DNA of 64,000 nt from Pogonophryne albipinna (taxonomy: Eukaryota; Chordata; Actinopteri; Perciformes; Artedidraconidae): assembly GCA_028583405.1 (NCBI GenBank), contig CM053247.1, positions 7,026,058-7,090,057 of the forward strand. Reading direction: 5' to 3'. Shown here piece by piece: positions 33,901-45,900 of the stretch. The position numbers were made by a program, and so were the translations under genes. Position 1 is the stretch's first letter, and each line of letters opens with the position of its first letter. The notes beneath the pieces are model-generated. The model ran no database searches and was not told where the DNA came from. It saw only the letters and a list, made by a program, of their open reading frames with translations.

Positions 33901-36900
33901 GGCCCCAGCAGCCATGGCTCCATGCTCCAGTATCGGCCCACACAGCCATGGTCCCATGTTCCGGTTCTGTGCCCAGCAGCCATGGTTCCGTAGCCGGAAC
34001 CGGCCCACACAGCCATGGTTCCGGCCCCAGTTCCGGCCCCAGCAGCCATGGTTCCGGCCCCAGTTCCGGCCCCAGCAGCCATGGTTCCGGCCCCAGTTCC
34101 GGCCCCAGCAGCCATGGTTCTGGCTCCAGTACCGGCTCCAGTACCCATGGTCCCGACTCCAGTTTCGGCTCCAGGACTGGCTTACCGGCCAACGCCAGCT
34201 CCCCGAGTCCTGTCGGCGTACCGGCCAACGCCAGCTCCTCGAGTCCTGTCAGCATACCGGCCGACTCCAGCTCCTCGTCTCCAGTTGGCTGTTCAGCCGA
34301 CGCCAGCTCGCCGAGTCCTGTCGGCGTACCGGCCGACTCCAGCTCCCCGTGTTCTGTTGGCGTACCGACCGACACGAGTCCCCTCAAGTTTCCTCTCGAG
34401 TCCCCTCTCGAGTTTCTTCTCGAGTCCCCTCTCAAGACCCTTCTCGAGTCCCCTCTCAAGACCCTTCTCGAGTCCCCTCTCAAGACCCTTCTCGAGTCCC
34501 CTCTCAAGACCCTTCTCGAGTCCCCTCTCAAGACCCTTCTCAAGTCCCCTCTCGACTTCCCTCTCAAGTCTCCTCTCGAGTCTCCGTTCAAGTCCTCTCT
34601 CGAGTTCCCTCTCGAGTCTCCTCTCGAGTCTCCTCTCGAGTCTCTTCTCGAGTCCCCTCTCAAGTCCCCTCTCAAGTCCCCTCTCGAGTTCCCTCTCAAG
34701 TCTCCTCTCGAGTTCCCTCTCAAGTCTCCTCTCGAGTTCCCTCTCAAGTCTCCTCTCGAGTTCCCTCTCAAGTCATCTCTCGAATTCCCTCTCAAGTCAC
34801 CGCTCGAGTTCCCTCAAGTCTCCTCTGGAGTCTCCGTTCAAGTTCCCTCTCGAGATCCCGCTCAAGTCACCTCTCGAGATCCCTCTCAAGTCACCTCTCG
34901 AGATCCCTCTCAAGTCACCTCTCAAGTCAACTCTCAAGTTTTCTCTCGAGTCCCCACTCAAGTCCCTACTCAAGTGCCGTTGGAGGTTCCGCTGGGGGTC
35001 CTGCCAACTCCATGTCCTGAGCCGTTGGAGGTCCCGCAGACTGCTCTTCTGCCGGGGGTCCTGCCAACCCTATGTCCTGTGCAGTTGGAGGTTCCGCTGG
35101 GGGTACTGCCAACCCTATGTCCTGTGCCGTTGGAGGTCCCGCAGACTACTCTTCTGCCGGGGGTCCTGCCAACCCCATGTCCTGAGCCGTTGGAGGTCCC
35201 GCAGACTGCTCTTCTGCCGGGGGTCCTGCCAACCTCATGTCCTGTGCCGTTGGAGGTTCTGCCGACTGCTCTCCTGCCGGGGGTCCTGCCGGCCCTGGGT
35301 CCTCTTCCGTGGGGAATCTTGCCGACACCTGTCCCACCGGCTCCGGATCCTGTCCGGTCGACACCGGCTCCTGCCCGGCCTCCGGAGCTGTCCGGTCTTC
35401 GCCCTCGAGCCCGGTCCCCTGAGTTTGCCCGGTGTGGTCTTCGCCCCTCCTCGAACTCTGCCTTGCCCCCGGGCCGTCCGCCCGAGACCCCCTCCTCGAA
35501 CTCTGCCTTGCCCCCGGGCCGTCCACCCGAGATCCCCTCCTCGAACTCTGCCTTGCCCCGGGGCTGGCCGCCCGAGACCCCCTCTTCGAACTCTGCCTTG
35601 CCCTGGGCTGTCAGCCCGAGACCCCCTCTTCGAACTCTGCCTTGCCCTGGGCTGTCAGCCAAGGCCCGTCCTCCGGACCCCCTCCACCCACCCTGCTGGA
35701 CGTTGTTGGATTTTTGTTTTGGTGTTTAGGGACGTCTGGAATCCGTCCCTTGAGGAGGGGGTTCTGTCACGATTATCATGTCATGTCACATTTCTATGTC
35801 TAGGTTTGGGTGTTTTTGCTGTTTTCCATGTCATGTTTTCCTCCTTGTTTCTTGTCTGGTCCATTTCCCTGTGTTTTTCCTCCTGTCGTTAGTTTCCCTG
35901 GTGTGTCTAGTTATCTGATTGTGTTCACCTGTGGCCCTTGTGTTTCTCCTCCCCTGCCCGGCTGTTTCTCGTCTTGTGATTACCCCTCCCTGTATTTAGT
36001 CTTGTCTCTTCCTGTGTTCAGTGTTGGTGCTTCTTTTGTTTGTGACCTAGTTCACCGTAGAGTGTTTTGTTTGTCCAAGTATAATTAAGTCCTTGAAATA
36101 AAGGTGTTATCAAGTGCTATCTGCGTTTGGGTCCTACCTGCTTCACTCTGCGTATCAATTGCAGATCTGCTGTTAACTAGCTAGCTAGCAAAGCTAACCT
36201 AACCTAGTCATTTCATTTATAATGTTAAACACCTACTTTGCAAGAGTAACAGTTGGCCAACTTTATAATCCCAGCACGCCAACTGGCATTTTAAGCTTGT
36301 TGCAGCTTTTTTTATTTGCAGCATTTTGTTTACGCAGCACTTTAAGTAAACGCTGCACATGTTTCGCTAAGTTGGATACTTTTTTCTTAGTGCTGCACGT
36401 GTTGTCAGGTTGGTGAAGATGTTTCATAATGTATGTGTTTTGGCGCATTTCTGTTTTTATATTGACATCGTTTTTGAAAGTGAGCACTTCCATTCTCCTG
36501 ATGGAAGTGTTTGGGCTGTTGTAGCGGGCTTGCACAGATTGGCCAACGTAGTTCTGTACTTTAGTATTGCAGCAGATAGATTTGGGGTCTATTTCTAACT
36601 ATGTGATATACTATTGGGTATTTTACCTTATGATAATAATACACATTAATGTTTAAAATGTATATTATGTATTAATTACCTAAATCTGCAATGTAGTTAG
36701 TGAAATAAATGTGGTGGAGTCAAAAGCAAATGTTCCTACAAAATGCGACTTAGAAGTTTAATGTGAAAACACAAGTGAAGTACCTCAATAAGTGTAGTAT
36801 TTGAGTAAATGTTGTTAGAATTAAGTTTAAGATTACAAATGTGTATTAAAAAACAAGGTCTCATCCTCCATGTATTCCCCTTCTCCCTCTCTTTTTCTTC

Positions 36901-39900
36901 TTCAGTGTACATACAATCATCTCCTGTCAGGGAATATTCACACCAGCAGCGGTCCTCTCCGTAACCGCCAGGATCAAAAACTACATGATGATTAAGGAGA
37001 TCTGGACCCGACCTCACACTGTGTTTCTTAACGATTCAAGTGAGTGGCAAAGATATTTCATCACTTCTCAACCCAGTAGCAATGAAGGAAGATTAACGCA
37101 AATATTTTATTGAAAGAGGCTCCATTACTGTATGCTTGATGTGGCTGTTCTCTTCCCTGTAGTGTTATATAGGTTTGTGTGCATGTAGCCTACTGTAAAT
37201 GGTCTGCAAAGGCTACAATCCCAAAGTTCTCTCCAGTGGGAGTTTCTCTCCCAAACACCTGTAATGCCTTCATTGGACTCCTTTGTTTTCTTTCGGAATA
37301 AGTGACATCACTATGTAGCACGCGCTCTTCTATCGGCTAGTGTTCCGACACATAGTATGTGATAGGCTAAGGAGGGGGGACATTTCCGACACATCTCTTA
37401 GTGGTTGACCAATCCCAACAGAGCAGGACAGTTTACAAATCAGAGCAGACTTGGCTAACATGGCCTGACTCTCGACAGCAAAAGTACCGTATCTGGGCCC
37501 AAAGAGGATGCTCACTTACGTTTAGCTTAAAGAGCCTGTGACATGGGTTTCACCCATCATCCAAAGTTAAACCCATCAATTTTAGTACATATTGTCCCCT
37601 TGAAACCGTTACTGAACTGATTTGGGATATTTGTACTCTGCCCTTCAATGTTGACCATATTCTGGATCTTCTTGGAGATTCTTCAAATCCCGCCAAATTA
37701 TGTGTGACTTCATTGTGGGCCAAGAGCTCCAGCTGCACCGTTCAGGATCCCAGCATCTGCATGTAAACGCACGATGGCGCACACAACAGCAAGCTCAGAC
37801 AGCGATGACAGTTTAATTTTGAACGTGTCTGAGAGCTCATATGAAGCTGAAGGATTGGTTTATGTTTTATCTGTTAGAAGTTTAGGAATTAGGTGCGTCA
37901 ATATCGATAATACGGTCATGTAGCCAGTGGTGGAACGGGACTAAAAATCATCCCGGGACTCTCGACCGGCCCACTTCGGTACCGCTAGTAAATTGTCAAC
38001 GGGGGGAGTGGGGGATGTGCTAGTGACTTATCTGACCGGCCCACTTCGGTACCGGCCCATCGGGATTCGTCCCGATGGCCAGTCCGCCACTGCACCCAGC
38101 CCACGTAAACTGTCAACGGGGGGAGCCTCGCTGCGGGGAAACGGTGGACTTAGTGTCCCGATCGGAGTGGGAATAATAATCCGTGCATTTTATCCATTAA
38201 TTTCCCCAACATTGCAGTAAAAAAAAACACACGTTTAATCCATGTTGGTGTACTACAACTACAAAAAGCATCGGTTTGTTTTTTCATCAGGAAATGCAGA
38301 CCGGCTCAAACAAACGATTTGTAATCATCATCCTCACGATCATTTAATGTATCATATGTTCGCGGAATTGACATGAAAGCACTAATAAATGTAGTTTAAT
38401 CCACTTGAGTTTACAACTACAAAAATAATCGGTTTGTTTTTATATCACATCCTACGGGAGGAAATTCAGCAGCTCTCACTACCGATTTTTAATCCTAATT
38501 TAATCATCATCTTCACCACGATCATTTATGTTTATGTTCGCCGAATTGACATGAAAGCACTGACAAATATGAATATACTGTAGTCAACTTATTTAAAACG
38601 TTATTAACGTGCCTAAACTCAGTAATTCACCATTTCTACGCATGACAACACACTTTGTCCGTGTTTGGCTCTCTCGCCGCACAGTGAAGCGTTCCCGCAT
38701 TGACGTCACTTCCGGCTTCCCCCAAAACTTCAAAATGAGTCGAAGGAATTTCCCCGCGAAGTTCGAAATTATTGATATTTATCGGAACGGTATATCACCT
38801 TCTTTTTTAAGCTGACGGTTCGAGATGACTAGTAGCCCAATATTTGTTTGCACAACAGTTGTTGGGAGGCTGTCACAGGCTCTTTAAGCCCTGTCAGAGG
38901 CTACCCCGTATCAGTCAAATGAATCGCTCCAACACATTGTACATGATAGGCTTAGGGGCAGGACACTTAAGTGGTTGACCAATCACTACAGATTGACGCT
39001 GTAAGCTAACCAATCAGAGCAGACTTGGCTCTGGTTTCAGACAGAGGGTGAAAAGAGGTGCTGCAGCACAAGACAGTATGAGAAAAATAAAGAGCTTTTT
39101 GAACATCAAAGCATGGAGACATGTCACAGTAGAGGCACAACACACTAATATGAACCTGAAATTAGCATAAAAAGGCCCCTTTAGGTATAAGTAATACCAC
39201 AGTGTAGAAATACTGTCATAAGTCAAGTACTTATTATGCAGATTTGCCATTTCGGAATAATATGTTTGTTGTACTGCTAGATTATAATTAGTGATCCATT
39301 AATTTGTTCATTTTCTTATTTCTTACTTTATCCATAATAATAAATAATCATCTATGAGTTTTTGTATTCACAAAATGAAACTTACTAGTGTTGTCAAATA
39401 AATGTAGTGGAATAAGTAAATCAAAATACCACAAAAATGTTACCTAAGTACAGTACTTGAGTAAATGTACTTTTTTTGCTCTCCACCACTACCTAGTTAT
39501 GACTGTGATACAAGCTAACTTTAATCTTCAACTACTGTTAAGTCATGTAAATATACTTGTTTTGTTTGTTTGTTTCCTCTCCTCAGTCAAACCCTCTCCG
39601 CCTGTATTAACTGTACTTGGCTCCACTGAGGACTCTGTTGTTGTGTCATGGAGAAGCAGCAGTTACGGCAGCTGTAGGCTTCGCTACAGAACGAACGATA
39701 CTCACATATGGACCCTGGTTAGTTAACACTCTTGTCACTCAATGTATGAGAACATTTAAATAATAATAATAGAATAAATGTGTGTAGTTCAAGGGACCCA
39801 AGGCCACTTTACATAGTGAACAAACAAACAAAAAAAAGGGGCAAATAATAGGTATGGCATTAAATAAATAGCAGTAGAGTGGAAGCAGGGGGACTGTGAT

Positions 39901-42900
39901 GGGTTAGGGGTCAACTGAATTTTACTCCGTACATTAAATAAATTGCCGTATCTAAGTACATAGTCGAGATACTTTAACTTGGGTATTTCAAGTCTATGCA
40001 CCTTCATTCTTTCATCTCAGATACAAATAATATACTTTTACACCACTCCCTTTGTTAGACATCTTTAGCTGCTTTTCAGACTACAGTTCAGTGAAAACCA
40101 TTTATTTCCAGATGTGTTGATTTTTAATGTTAAGCTGCATTCACATGATACCTGATTTTCTGTTTGTTGACTTTGAGGTTGGGCGCAGAGCCTTATGGTT
40201 AAAACAGCTAGTCAGGTTTCGTCTTTATGGTTACATCCTCTGCTAGCTTGCGCCGCTTCATACAGCTGTTATCTGATTGGTAACGCTGATAACATTTTAA
40301 CTGATCGCAATGCTCCTCGAAAATTCAAGTGGTGCGCAACACTGAGGGTAGCGCTTCCACTTGATCAGGCGGCACCACTCAGTCCATGGTAACACAACGG
40401 CAACCCCAGTGCAGAGCCGCTATACTGCGTATCATGTTAATGCAGTTTTAGGGTTAGGTATGTGATAAATTAAAGGATGAGGTGTTGCCTTTTTGTGTTT
40501 ACAAATTATCATACTTGTAATTTTTTGATTAGCTAGAAAATGCATTGTCACAGATCAGAAAACAGGGTTGTTATTCTGAGAAACTCAGAATAATGAAGTA
40601 CACCCTTCTAAGAAGGAGCTTGTCCCCAGATGCAGTCAGTCCCCAAAATGTGAGTGTGTTAACAAGCTAAATTCCCTATTAGCAAGAAGTTAGAAACAAA
40701 TTCAAAAGAAACCTGTTAGTACCTTTGAGATTTTGGCCCACTGTTCTTCTAAACCCCTTCTTTTGTCTCAGTGTTGCCCTTTGGTTTTCCTACTAAGCAT
40801 TCCTTGGCTACAGGTGTTATCTACTGCGTTACGACCAAACTGGTTCCAGATCCATTTCTGAGCTAGTACTCGATTGCGAATCAGTTCTACCTGTTTCCAC
40901 CTGCTGCGGGCCCACATACTAGTTCGTATTTATAACCAGAAAACTGCTGGTCAAGAACCAACAACCGAACACGTCTGGCTTACGTCAGGGGAGGGAATAT
41001 CTGATCAACAACAACAAAAACCTGCAAGACGTAGATCCATTGATGCTAGCAAACTTAAACAGCAGTGGCGGGCGGAGGAGAAGCTACCTCCTTGGTAGCT
41101 TGGTGGCTGTAGAGATACAATTGGGAATCACTTTTAATGATATACCATCTTAATTGATGCTGGAAAGCTAGGTATTTTGAGCTGTATAAAGCAGGGACGT
41201 AAACGGTTACGTCATGATGCAAGATGACGCAGCTCCACTCGGGCACCGGGCGGTGGCAAAGGAACTGGGAACTATCTTTTTCATGGTAAAAGGGGTAATT
41301 ACGTACCCTGACCCTAACAAGCTGAAATCCCCAAAGCCTATGAGCACAGGTACACAAATATTAACAAATTGAAAAAAGAAACCTGGAAGAACCTTTAAGA
41401 TTTTGGCCCATTACTCCTCTGAACCCCTTTATTTTGTCTCAGTGTTGCCCTTTGGTTTGGACTTTTTGAATTTGTCCTTAGGCTAAAGGTGTTATCGTGT
41501 ACTCCAACCCTAAAAACCAGATGCGATAATGGGAAACTCCTAAAAATTAGAATACAACTGGTAACTCAAAATGTTTGGATACTTTTATTTAGAAAATACC
41601 TTCAGAATGCCCTAGATAATCAGCTACCAAATACCACATACAATCAGTTTGTCTTGGCTGTCTGTGTTTTGTTTCCAGGCTCCTGATTCTGTCCCGTCAC
41701 ATCAGGATCAGACATTGAACTACAGGATGAAAGACCTCCTGACCTTTACCTTCTACCAGGCTGGCGTGGCCTGCAGAGAGGAACCCGGCTTCTGGAGCGA
41801 CTGGAGTTCTGATGTCAGCGCGAGGACGCTGGAACGGGGTAACAGTTTACATTCAAACAGAAATTCAATTATAGTCTGAAACTCAGAAGAAGTGTTTCCA
41901 TAAAATGATTGAAATAATGTCTCAGCATAACCTGCTATAGAGTGGTGCTAATGCTCGCTAAAGAGTAAGGACATCAGCACTTTTTTTGTCTCCAAGTGTA
42001 TGTGTTTTTTAGCATGTTTGTGCTTAGTTGCCTGAAATATAGTCTGTGGTTTACATCAAATTGACACATTTTGATATAAGACATAAAATCCTTAAGTAAA
42101 TACCCCACTCAAGAATGTTCAAAGTTTCCATGTGTCATTTAAACAGCAGTTGCTAATGAGACTAAATTAGACTGCTTAACGCCATTGTGTCAATACTAGT
42201 CTGCCTTAAGCGTAGAGTTGTTAATGTGCAGCCATGCAACCATGATGGTGTTGGTTTTTAGCATAAAGATAACTTTTTACTCCTGCCAGGGATATTTATT
42301 CTTCAAAAATCACAAAGTGGTGTTAATAGGTGGAGATTATCCTGCGGAACAAAATGTGTTAAGTATCTTAAATGTTTGTTTGCCCCAGAGCTTTCTGTCT
42401 GCAATATTCCAAAATCCAATGGAACAATCCCATCCCGTCATAACTGCACGACTATATAGTTTATACCAATTACAGAAATATGTTTTTTTACAAGAGCAGT
42501 CAAATCAGCTTGGAATGTTTTGCTTTTTCTCTGCCAGCGCTGTCCAGGCCTCCAGATGTGTGTTATAGAGTGGAAGAAACTTTGAAAGACTCTGATGGAT
42601 CCTATCTGCTTTATCTCATGTGGAAGGTATTTCAGAATTCCTTTGAAGTCATCTATAAAAATAGTTTCCCTTTTCAGCCTAAAAAATAAACAAGTAATAT
42701 AAAAATATGAAAGACAAACAACTGAACTTATTACTGGTTGAATGCAAAGTCGTATTGAATAGCCTGCTTGCATTTGTTTAATAGTAGCTAATTCTGAGGC
42801 AACTCGAGCGTCAAATTTGCGTGACGCTTTCTCGCGAAAGACAATCAGAGTAAACGAAACAAAAACTCAAAGCCGCGGCCCAACTCGCGCGAGTAAATCG

Positions 42901-45900
42901 ATGCGATGCAAATCATTGCGCCATGTCCAGTGGGAACGCACCATTACACAGTATAAGACAGGAGGCATGTATAAAAGTGTAAACAAAAAGTAACCTTTAT
43001 TCAATAAAGCTGATACAAATTGCGGGGACCAGAGAATGTAAAATGAAACAACAAAGAAAAACTAAACGAGAACAGACCCGAGAGCAGGAACATACAAGAA
43101 AAACCATGAGAGACAAGACACAGCTGGAGAGGAGATGAATCACAGGGGCAGCAGCAGGTGAACACACATCAGACAATCACACAGGCGGGAAAACACAAAG
43201 AAAGGAAGTAAAAACAGACAAGACACAAGGAGGAAATACATATCAAAGTAAAACAGTATAGGAGTTTACACCTGAGGCCTGTACTACGAAGCAGGATTTG
43301 GGGTCAGTGAGGTAACTTCAGGGTTAACTCAAAGTTCATATTCCTACGACGCTGGTTCATTACGTATGAGTGAACAATACGTAGGATGACTCCTTGGTGT
43401 TATGTTGAACACCAAACCTGCACCAGAGCAGGTAATGCTTGAGATAAAAGATCAACTCTATGGCAGCACCGCCTGCTGACCAACACAGTTTTAACTGCTG
43501 TATGCAGGAAAGACAGCCGGCAAAAGTCGACGACTGTGTCAACATGTAAATTAGTAGAATATCATTGCCCATCTTTAGAACTATCATTATAACATTTGCT
43601 GTAAGCAAGCGTACTGAAATATCAGCCAGAACATAAGTAACACTGCAAGCGCACGTCCCCGACATGTCGCACTTATCAATCGGTGGTGGCTAAGTCCATA
43701 GGGACTTGGCTTGGCAACTGGAAGGTCACCAGTTCAAGTCCCGGAAAGACCAAGTGCTACCGAGGTGTCCCTGAGCAAGGCACCGTTCCCTACACTGCTC
43801 CCCAGGCGGCGTACATAATAATGGCAGCCCACTGCTCCTAACACTAGGATGGGTCAAATGCAGAGAAACCATTTTGTTACTAGTACCTGTATTATGTAAT
43901 GACAATAAAGTTGAATCTTCTTCTTCTTTATATCATATAATCTGTGTCAGCTTCTTGAGCCGTGCAACACACCAGAGTCGTGCACTCACTGTCACAGCAT
44001 ACTGTTAGAAGTGTTATTTCAAGCAACAATTAAAGTCAGATCCAGTGGGGCAGTGATATTATGAACCTTTTAGTTTGAAACATCTATTCTTTCTGCTCTT
44101 TGCAGCTGCCTGTGGCTTTTATCCTGGATTAAGTGTTGAAGCCATGGATGTTTAAAGTTTAACTTTTCATATTTGTCTCATGTGATAGATTACTCTTCAT
44201 TCATGATGCGAGGTCAGTACATATCTCCATGTTTGTACTCCATATCAAATGTTGCTAGCCCCGCCCCTTTCACGTGAACGCGCTCTTAGCCTGACAGAGA
44301 AACCCTGGGTTCACTTGACGAGTTGATAACCAGCGTCGTAAGACCGCTTAGCGAGATTGTTTTTGTTAGGGTTAGATAAGCCATGTAACTCAAAGATATC
44401 TAGGGTCTGTTGAACTGGCTTCGTCGTACCACATTACATTACATGTAACTCGTTAGACGCTTTTATCCAAAGCGGCTTAATAATAATACTAATAATAATA
44501 ACTTAAATGTGTATAGCGCCTTTCATATACCCAAGGATGCTTTTACAAAGAGGGGGGGGGGGTGGCACTAAACACACTCTAGGAGAGAACACAATGGGAC
44601 TACAAAGAAAACGGACAAGAAGACTACAATGTGTGATGTAGTTTGTGAGGGCAGGAGGATGAGTAACTAAGGTTGGAATGCTATTATAAAAGACTAGTTT
44701 TCAGGGTTCCCTTGAAGATGTCCAGAGAAGGGGCATCACAGGTTTCAGCAGGGAGGGAGTTCCAGAGGGTTGGGGCAGCAACACTGAAAGCACGGTCCCC
44801 GAATGTGTGGAGGCGTGAATGGGGAATGGAAAGCAGGCCAGAGTCTGAGGATGGAAGAGTACGGGACTGGGTGTATGGGCGGAGAAGATCTATGAGGTAC
44901 TGAGGGGAAAGGGAATGGAGGGACTGATGGTGATGAGGAGGAGTTTATATTATGTGATGCAGGACTTGACCGGGAGCCAGTGGAGGTGACGTAGGGTAGG
45001 GTAAGGGTTACATACATTCAATACTGTGGGCAATCCCCACAGGAGCCATTTTGGGCTGAAGTGTTTTGCCCAGGGACACAACAACATGCTGACTGCAGCG
45101 GGACTCAAATGTGCTCTCCCCTGATTCGAGCGCACCATCCCACTGAGCCACAGCATCCCCTGTGCTTGTCAGTATCTGTCAGTAATGTTAGCAAATGTTG
45201 CTAGTTATTGCAAAGAAAAACAGGCAGATTGATTGACTAATTTGAAATGCATGACACAAAATGTCACTAGTGAAAATAAGAAATGTATAAAGTTTGGTTG
45301 ACTAACAGAAATATAACCCTAACTTACAATATCTAATATGTTGAAGTGTATACAATATACTGACTTGTCAAATCTCTAAACAAATGTGGCATAAAATGTC
45401 TTGTGCTTACGCCCCTTCTCTCTGCAGCATCTCGACCTCCCTGGTACCAGAGTTCGTATCCATGGATACCAGGTGAGCTACAAGCTGGTGAAGAATCAGC
45501 AGGCGCAGGACAGATTCACTCAAAATGTCACCGGGTCAATGGCGCTCCTGGTGGTGAAGGAGGGGAACTACAGAGTCACAGTTTCAGCTTTCAACACGGC
45601 TGGCTATGGACCTGCTGCTCATCTCAGCACTGACACACAAAGACAAAATGGTGAGCGCCACAAGGGTTATTTCATGTAAATAATTCGTTTTTTATATAAG
45701 GTTCATGTTGAGGTACACAAAGAAGCAAAGGATTCTGTAATATAAGTGAAATCTGCATAAAGTTGCATACACGATCATAAAGATTGCGGCTTTCCACTTT
45801 TGCAATATCCTGTCAGTGAGTGTACATTTTTGAGTTGTCTTGCAGAGAAGGAAGCAACAGAGCAGCATCATGATGTTCAGATACATCTTATTGCAACACA

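Larger units (their letters stand above)
33035..36157 (+). mobile_element. Young non-autonomous LTR retrotransposon
   Basis: Two direct LTRs of 393 bp (33035-33427 and 35765-36157) begin TGTCACGATTATC and end GCGTATCA. They differ at about 6 positions by eye (about 1.5%). A 5-bp target duplication ATTGC flanks it (33030-33034 and 36158-36162). A purine run GAGGAGGGGG precedes the 3' LTR. The internal 2.3 kb has no gag, protease, reverse transcriptase or integrase that I can recognise; it is mostly tandem repeats. A canonical primer-binding site starting TGG is not evident just after the 5' LTR. Confidence 0.93.
32757..36549. mobile_element. Palindromic hAT-like element split by an LTR retrotransposon
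   Basis: The left arm (32757-33034) and right arm (36158-36549) match the element at 24920-25642. The junction ATTGC-ATTGCAGATCTGCTG rejoins exactly as ATTATTGCAGATCTGCTG does at 25250 and 61590. It is in receptor intron 32451-36905. Confidence 0.75.

Noticed and set aside
33948..35892. Long plus-strand ORFs (593 and 625 codons) and minus ORFs over the LTR element
   Set aside because: All frames are open because the repeat units are multiples of three. Only the frame starting at 33446 has a non-repetitive N-terminus, and it is reported with low confidence.
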